The notes beneath the pieces are model-generated. The model worked only from the letters and a program-made list of their open reading frames with translations, was not told the DNA's origin and ran no database searches. From Solirubrobacteraceae bacterium (GTDB lineage Bacteria > Actinomycetota > Thermoleophilia > Solirubrobacterales > Solirubrobacteraceae), in contig JASHQV010000355.1 of NCBI GenBank assembly GCA_030038955.1, positions 1 to 6,163 on the forward strand: a stretch of 6,163 bases of DNA, written 5' to 3'. The translations under genes were made by a program, and so were the position numbers. Positions 1 through 6,163 of the stretch are shown here, one piece after another (positions within the stretch are counted from its first letter, which is position 1; every line of letters starts with the position of its first letter).

Positions 1-198
1 AGCGACCTCTTCGAGCGCGATCGTCAGGTAGTTCTTCGACCTGGTGTCGACCATCGGCGGCGGAAACTCGTCGAACGTCCCCTCGCCGAGGTTGTGGTAG
101 TAGGAGTTGATCTGACGGGCGCGCTTGGCCGCCACGATCACGCTGGCGTAGTCGGAGTCGACGTGGTCGAGCAGCTTGTCGATTCGGGGAGAGATCAA
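1..198 (-). CDS. rpoZ: RNA polymerase omega subunit (3' end off the window)
   Basis: Omega subunit of DNA-directed RNA polymerase, which helps fold and assemble the beta' subunit in the cytoplasm. The window holds 66 codons. The N-terminus reads (TTG)ISPRIDKLLDHVDS, followed by the conserved stretch VIVAAKRARQINSYYHNLGEG, split here across residues about 15-35, then FDEFPPPMV and RSKNYLTIALEEVA at the left edge. These are standard actinobacterial omega motifs. By comparison with the family, perhaps 10-40 C-terminal residues are missing off the edge. I chose the TTG at 196-198 because no ATG or GTG lies in frame between the gmk stop and this point, because family members begin with M-I-S-P-R, and because a GAGGA ribosome-binding site sits 7 nt upstream. 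The gene is 42 nt downstream of gmk and probably co-transcribed with it. Identity is very likely; the TTG start is likely. Confidence 0.95.
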   Translation of the reverse strand, partial: MISPRIDKLLDHVDSDYASVIVAAKRARQINSYYHNLGEGTFDEFPPPMVDTRSKNYLTIALEEVA

Positions 199-205
199 GT
201 TGGTG

Positions 206-210
206 TCCTC
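206..210 (-). promoter_or_regulatory. Shine-Dalgarno site of rpoZ
   Basis: GAGGA on the minus strand, 7 nt before the TTG codon at 196-198. It is the main sequence argument for the non-ATG start of rpoZ, since the reading frame has no ATG or GTG between the gmk stop and that codon. Confidence 0.7.
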
Positions 211-240
211 GCGTTGGGCTGCCTTCTTGGCTTTGCTTGC

Positions 241-828
241 TCAAGAGTACTGCGCTGACGCCGCGCTCTCGTCATCTCCCAGCTCGCGGCCGACGATCTC
301 AAGCAGTTGCGCGACCGCGTCCTCGAGCCGGTCGTTGACGACCACGTAGGAGAACTCGCCGCGTGCGGCAAGCTCGTCGTCGGCGGTCTCGAGCCGGCGG
401 ACCACCTGCTCGGGCGGATCGGTGCCGCGCCCGACGAGCCGCTCCCGCAACGCTTCGCGCGAGGGCGGCGCGATGAACACCTGGACCGCCTCGGGCAGCG
501 CCTCGCGGATCTGGCGCGCGCCCTGGACCTCGATCTCGAGCACCACCGGGATCCCGGCATCGAGCCGTCCATCGAGCTCGGACCGCAGCGTCCCGTAGCT
601 GTTGCCCGCATATTCGGCATGCTCGACGAACTCGCCGGCGACGACGCGGCGCGCGAACTCGTCCCGGCCGAGGAAGTGGTAGGCAACGCCGTCCTGCTCG
701 CCCGGACGCGGCGACCGCGTCGTCGCCGAGACCGACAGCTGCAGCTGCGGCAGGTGGTCCTGCAGCGCGTGGATCAGCGTACCCTTGCCGACGCCGGACG
801 GCCCTGTGATCACGAACAGCTTGGCCAA
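241..828 (-). CDS. gmk: Guanylate kinase
   Basis: Cytoplasmic enzyme that phosphorylates GMP (and dGMP) to GDP with ATP, an essential step towards GTP. The protein is 195 residues, normal for the family. The P-loop GPSGVGKGT is at residues 9-17. The GMP-binding segment with SVSATTRSPRPGE is at about 32-44, followed by Y50-H51-F52 and the E72/Y73 and Y78-G79-T80 contacts. The core motif LEIEVQGARQI is at 97-107, and the lid region with R131, R134, R144 and R145 lies at about 128-146, ending with the conserved YVVVND segment near 161-166. The start is TTG at 826-828. No other start codon occurs in frame back to the mihF stop, and the encoded M-A-K-L-F-V-I-T-G-P fits the family N-terminus. No strong Shine-Dalgarno is visible. 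It lies 41 nt after mihF and 42 nt before rpoZ, in the usual actinobacterial order. Function is very well supported. Confidence 0.97.
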   Translation of the reverse strand: MAKLFVITGPSGVGKGTLIHALQDHLPQLQLSVSATTRSPRPGEQDGVAYHFLGRDEFARRVVAGEFVEHAEYAGNSYGTLRSELDGRLDAGIPVVLEIEVQGARQIREALPEAVQVFIAPPSREALRERLVGRGTDPPEQVVRRLETADDELAARGEFSYVVVNDRLEDAVAQLLEIVGRELGDDESAASAQYS

Positions 829-869
829 CGGAGCGCCCGAGCGAGCAGTGGCTGCTGTGGCCGCTCCGC

Positions 870-1214
870 CTACCGGCGGCGCATCAGCTCGACCAGCTCG
901 CCACGCTGCCGCTGCGACAGCCCGCCGATCGTCTTGCTCGGCGAGATCCGGCAGGTGGAGAGGATCTTGTTGACCTTCACGCGGCCGTACTTGGGGACGG
1001 CGAGCAGCAGGTCGAACACCTTTGCGGTCTCGAGATACTCGGGCGGATCGAGTAGCAGCTCATGGATCGGCTGGCGGCCCGCCTTGAGATCGCGTTTGAG
1101 CTGGGCACGCCGGCTGCGGATGTCGTTGGCACGCTGCAGCGCCTCCATCCGCTGGACCAGCGAGCGCTCGGGCGCAGAGATGGTCTTGGTGGGGGAGTCA
1201 CTGACCGGCGGCAT
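870..1214 (-). CDS. mihF: Actinobacterial integration host factor (mIHF/sIHF family)
   Basis: Small nucleoid-associated DNA-binding protein of the mycobacterial/streptomycete IHF family, unrelated in fold to the E. coli IHF alpha/beta proteins. It binds and bends DNA with little sequence specificity and affects nucleoid organisation and transcription. The 114-residue product is close to the usual 100-110. Residues 1-18 look disordered. A basic helix rich in Q and R runs from about 20 to 46 (EALQRANDIRSRRAQLKRDL). The C-terminal half has the family's helix-two-turn-helix region, with LLLAVPKYGRVKVNKIL at 69-85 and ISPSKTIGGLSQRQRGELVEL at 90-110, split here by residue number only. The ATG at 1212-1214 has no Shine-Dalgarno, but a TATAGT hexamer lies 8 nt upstream, fitting a leaderless message. 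A shorter start at M23 cannot be excluded. It is the first gene of the mihF-gmk-rpoZ group. Confidence 0.93.
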   Translation of the reverse strand: MPPVSDSPTKTISAPERSLVQRMEALQRANDIRSRRAQLKRDLKAGRQPIHELLLDPPEYLETAKVFDLLLAVPKYGRVKVNKILSTCRISPSKTIGGLSQRQRGELVELMRRR

Positions 1215-1222
1215 GGGCGGCG

Positions 1223-1228
1223 ACTATA
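1223..1228 (-). promoter_or_regulatory. Putative -10 element for mihF, leaderless transcript
   Basis: TATAGT on the minus strand, one base from the TATAAT consensus and matching the actinobacterial TANNNT pattern. Eight bases separate it from the mihF ATG, so transcription would begin at or very near the A of the start codon. No Shine-Dalgarno precedes the ATG, which is consistent with this. The expected -35 position (about 1246-1252) is CCCC-rich and unlike TTGACA, which weakens the call; many actinobacterial promoters depend mainly on the -10. This is an inference from sequence only. Confidence 0.5.
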
Positions 1229-1259
1229 CATCGTGCGGCGCCGCCGTGGGGCGTGTTTG

Positions 1260-1273
1260 GAGCAATTTTGCTC
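1260..1273. repeat. Perfect inverted repeat, possible operator
   Basis: Plus strand GAGCAATTTTGCTC: two 6-bp arms (GAGCAA and TTGCTC) around a TT centre. It lies in the AT-rich part of the gap, 46 nt upstream of the mihF start codon and about 31 nt upstream of the -10-like hexamer. Its symmetry resembles a binding site for a dimeric regulator. As RNA it could form only a short 5-bp stem, and no T-run follows, so terminator function is unlikely. It does not match the actinobacterial LexA pattern (GAAC-N4-GTTC). The regulator, if any, is unknown. Confidence 0.45.
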
Positions 1274-1339
1274 AACCTCTACCTGAGCTTCAGCAATGTC
1301 GAGCTTACTTGCGGGAATCCCCAGGCTTTGCAGGACGTT

Positions 1340-2278
1340 TCAGCTCCGTGAGACGCGCCTCGCGCATTCGCGGCCGTCGGCGGCCTCGCCGGGCTGCGGA
1401 GACGCGCTCGCGCTCCCGGAAAGCAGCTCTGCGAGCTCCGCCGCGACCCGCGCGCCGGCAGCAGGATCGCGGAACGACGCGGTGCCGACCGCCACCAGAT
1501 CTGCGCCCGCCTGCAGGAGATCGTAGGCGTCACGGCCGCTGCTGACGCCGCCCATGCCGACGACCGGAAGGTCGATCGCGCTGCTGACCGCGTGCACCTG
1601 GGCGAGCGCGATCGCGCTCACCGCCGGCCCCGACATGCCACCGGTGATGCCACCGAGCCAGGGCTCGCCGGTGTCCGGGTCGAGCGCCATGCCGCGCAGC
1701 GTGTTGATCAGCGAGACCGCGTCGGCGCCGCCGTCGGCCGCCGCCCGCGCGACGGCCGGGACGTCGGACGCGTTCGGCGTCAGCTTGGCGATCAGCGGCT
1801 TGCCGGTCAGCGGGCGGACGTGCTCGAGCAGCGCCGCCGTCTCGTGCGGGTCGGCGCCCATCACCAGCCCGCACTCGACGTTCGGGCACGACAGGTTGAG
1901 CTCCAGCGCCGCCACCTCGTCGCGCTCGGCGAACGCCGACACGAGCTCGCCCACCTCCCGCCGGGAGAAGCCCATCACGTTGATGATCAGCGGCACCGGC
2001 AGGCGCGCCAGCTCCGGGAGGTCGTGGGCGAGGTAGCCGTCAAGACCCTTGTTGGGCAGCCCGATCGAGTTCAGCATCCCGCCCGGCAGCTCCCACAGAC
2101 GCGGCGGCGGGTTGCCCTGCCGCGGCGCCAGCGTCACCGTCTTCGACACGAACGCGGCGAACGGGAAGTGCTCGAGCAGGGTGTCGCCGAACGCGCGGCG
2201 GGCAGCGATCGCGTCGAACGTGCCGGAGGCGTTGATCACCGGGTGCGCCAGCTCGATCCCGCAGAACCTGACGCTCAT
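1340..2278 (-). CDS. pyrD: Dihydroorotate dehydrogenase, class 1B catalytic subunit
   Basis: FMN-containing TIM-barrel enzyme that oxidises dihydroorotate to orotate, the fourth step of UMP synthesis. Class 1B enzymes pass the electrons through PyrK to NAD+, and pyrK lies directly upstream. The 312-residue product is full length. Visible signatures are INASGTFD (15-22), VSKTVTL with K46, the substrate loop GMLNSIGLPNKG (67-78), NLSCPNVE with catalytic base C131 (a cysteine, as in class 1, where class 2 has serine), AKLTPN with K165, SLINTLRGM (189-197), TGGMSGPAV and the phosphate-binding GMGGVSSGRD (241-250) and AVGTASFRDP. Residues from about 288 form a low-complexity tail beyond the barrel. 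The ATG at 2276-2278 has GGAG 7 nt upstream. It follows pyrK by 66 nt and is probably in the same operon. No quinone-linked N-terminal membrane helix is present, which supports class 1B. Confidence 0.97.
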   Translation of the reverse strand: MSVRFCGIELAHPVINASGTFDAIAARRAFGDTLLEHFPFAAFVSKTVTLAPRQGNPPPRLWELPGGMLNSIGLPNKGLDGYLAHDLPELARLPVPLIINVMGFSRREVGELVSAFAERDEVAALELNLSCPNVECGLVMGADPHETAALLEHVRPLTGKPLIAKLTPNASDVPAVARAAADGGADAVSLINTLRGMALDPDTGEPWLGGITGGMSGPAVSAIALAQVHAVSSAIDLPVVGMGGVSSGRDAYDLLQAGADLVAVGTASFRDPAAGARVAAELAELLSGSASASPQPGEAADGRECARRVSRS

Positions 2279-2285
2279 GCCTCAG

Positions 2286-2289
2286 CTCC
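2286..2289 (-). promoter_or_regulatory. Shine-Dalgarno site of pyrD
   Basis: GGAG on the minus strand with 7 nt before the ATG of pyrD, in the 66-nt gap after pyrK. It is one of only two clear ribosome-binding sites in the window (the other is rpoZ) and fixes the pyrD start. Confidence 0.7.
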
Positions 2290-2344
2290 GACCGTCATTC
2301 GCCGCTCGGAGGCCGCTCGTCGTCCGCCGCCGCGCATCCGTGCC

Positions 2345-3189
2345 TCATCCCGCGGTCGCCCCCACGCCGACGGCGCTCTCCAGTCGTGCGGCGTCGAGCA
2401 CCGGGCCGTCGACGCACAGGCGGATCAGGCCCTTGCGCGTGTGCACGACGCAGCCGAAGCAGGCTCCGAACCCGCACGCCATCCCGGACTCCAGCGCCAG
2501 CTGGGCCGGCACCTCGCGCTCGGCGCACAGCTGGCGCACCGCCTCGAGCATCGCCGGCGGGCCGCAGGCGAGCACCTCGGCGTGGGCGTTGCCGTGCAGC
2601 TGCTCGCCCAGCAGGTCGGTGACGAAGCCGCCATGGCCGGCGCTGCCGTCGTCGGTGGCGATGCGTGCGTGCGGCAGCAGCGCCGCAGCGGCGGCGTGAT
2701 CGGCGTCGCGGAAGCCGAGCAGCACGGCGTCGGCACCACGCTGGTCCTGGAGGATCGCGAGCGGCGCGATCCCGACGCCGCCGCCGACCAGCACCGCTCG
2801 CCGACGCTCGCGCACCGGCGCGAACGGGATCCCCAGCGGGCCGACGATCAGCAGCTCGTCGCCGGGCTCGAGCTCGCACAGGCGGTGGCTGCCGGGGCCG
2901 ACGTCGTGGACGAGAAACTCGAGCTGGCCACGGCGCGCCCGCAGCACGCTGAACGCTCGCGGCAGGAACGGGCGCTCCCCCTCCCCCCCGCCCCAGCGTG
3001 CCGCCGCCGCGAGCATGTAGAACTGGCCCGCCTGCGGCTCGGGGCCGCTGGCGTCCTCGACCGTCAGCACGACGTACGGGCCGTACGCGGTGCGCCTGAT
3101 GACCGGCGCGGGACGCCGCCCGAACGGTGCCTGCACCCGGTCGCAGCCAGCGCGCCGGCGCTCGGCCCGCGCTGGACCCCCAGCGTGGC

Positions 3190-3193
<4 letters not shown>
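2345..3193 (-). CDS. pyrK: Dihydroorotate dehydrogenase B electron transfer subunit
   Basis: FAD and [2Fe-2S] subunit of the PyrD2-PyrK2 class 1B enzyme, carrying electrons from FMN in PyrD to NAD+. With the start at GTG 3191-3193 it has 282 residues, slightly longer than the usual 250-270. The order is: FAD-binding barrel with GQFYML (56-61) and the flavin motif LPRAFSV (78-84); nucleotide-binding motif VGGGVGIAPL (136-145); CGPP (210-213); and the iron-sulfur cluster cysteines C240, C245, C248 and C260 in the C-x4-C-x2-C-x11-C pattern of PyrK. The chosen GTG overlaps the carB stop as GTGA, suggesting translational coupling. The first 25 or so residues are Arg/Ala-rich and not part of the domain, so the in-frame GTG at 3134-3136 (263 residues) is a real alternative; neither has a good Shine-Dalgarno. 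The gly-rich stretch near residue 68 precedes the flavin motif. Function is well supported; the start is less so. Confidence 0.95.

Positions 3194-6163
<2,970 letters not shown>

Larger units (their letters stand above)
1215..1339. other. pyrD-mihF intergenic region
   Basis: A 125-nt gap, the longest between genes in the window. The part from about 1255 to 1340 is clearly richer in A+T than the flanking genes. It contains the 14-bp inverted repeat at 1260-1273, the -10-like hexamer at 1223-1228 and a weak 3-bp GGG/CCC hairpin at 1313-1322. No hairpin is followed by a T-run on either strand, so no intrinsic terminator for pyrD is visible. I see no credible small gene here; short open frames across it have no start with a ribosome-binding site. 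Confidence 0.7.

Noticed and set aside
1260..1273. Intrinsic terminator for pyrD
   Set aside because: The stem is short and AT-rich, the loop is very small, and no T-run follows on the minus strand.
1260..1273. LexA (SOS) box
   Set aside because: The arms GAGCAA/TTGCTC and the 2-bp spacing do not match the GAAC-N4-GTTC pattern of actinobacterial SOS boxes.
307..1545. 412-codon open frame on the plus strand
   Set aside because: It lies opposite gmk, mihF and the end of pyrD, which are all well supported on the minus strand. The translation has no domain-like character.

Overview
The window is a compact, high-GC (roughly 70% by eye) stretch of bacterial chromosome. All recognisable genes lie on the minus strand. 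Read in the direction of transcription, from the right edge to the left, the order is carB (5' end off the window), pyrK, pyrD, mihF, gmk and rpoZ (3' end off the window). The mihF-gmk-rpoZ trio is a hallmark of Actinobacteriota. A carB-pyrK-pyrD block using the NAD-linked class 1B dihydroorotate dehydrogenase is the arrangement known from Firmicutes pyr operons, and I also associate it with deep-branching actinobacteria. Together with GC content and the protein sequences, this suggests a deep actinobacterial lineage such as Thermoleophilia (Solirubrobacterales/Gaiellales-like). The phylum is a confident inference; the class is only probable.

Region by region: 3190-6163 is the large subunit of carbamoyl-phosphate synthase, missing about its first 61 residues. 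Its stop overlaps the GTG start of pyrK by 4 nt (2345-3193). After a 66-nt gap comes pyrD (1340-2278), with a clear Shine-Dalgarno sequence. A 125-nt, relatively AT-rich intergenic region (1215-1339) separates the pyrimidine block from the next unit. It holds a perfect 6-bp inverted repeat and a -10-like hexamer placed so close to the mihF start that a leaderless transcript is likely. mihF (870-1214), gmk (241-828) and rpoZ (1-198) follow with gaps of 41 and 42 nt. gmk and rpoZ both appear to use TTG starts.

Functionally, the right-hand block makes carbamoyl phosphate and oxidises dihydroorotate to orotate in de novo UMP synthesis. The left-hand block holds a nucleoid-associated protein, the GMP-to-GDP kinase and the omega subunit of RNA polymerase. 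No mobile elements, CRISPR arrays, tRNAs or rRNAs were seen, and I see no novel multi-gene system. The points most worth a second look are an apparent deletion of about 43 residues in the CarB oligomerisation domain, the inverted repeat in the pyrD-mihF gap, and the probable leaderless mihF promoter.
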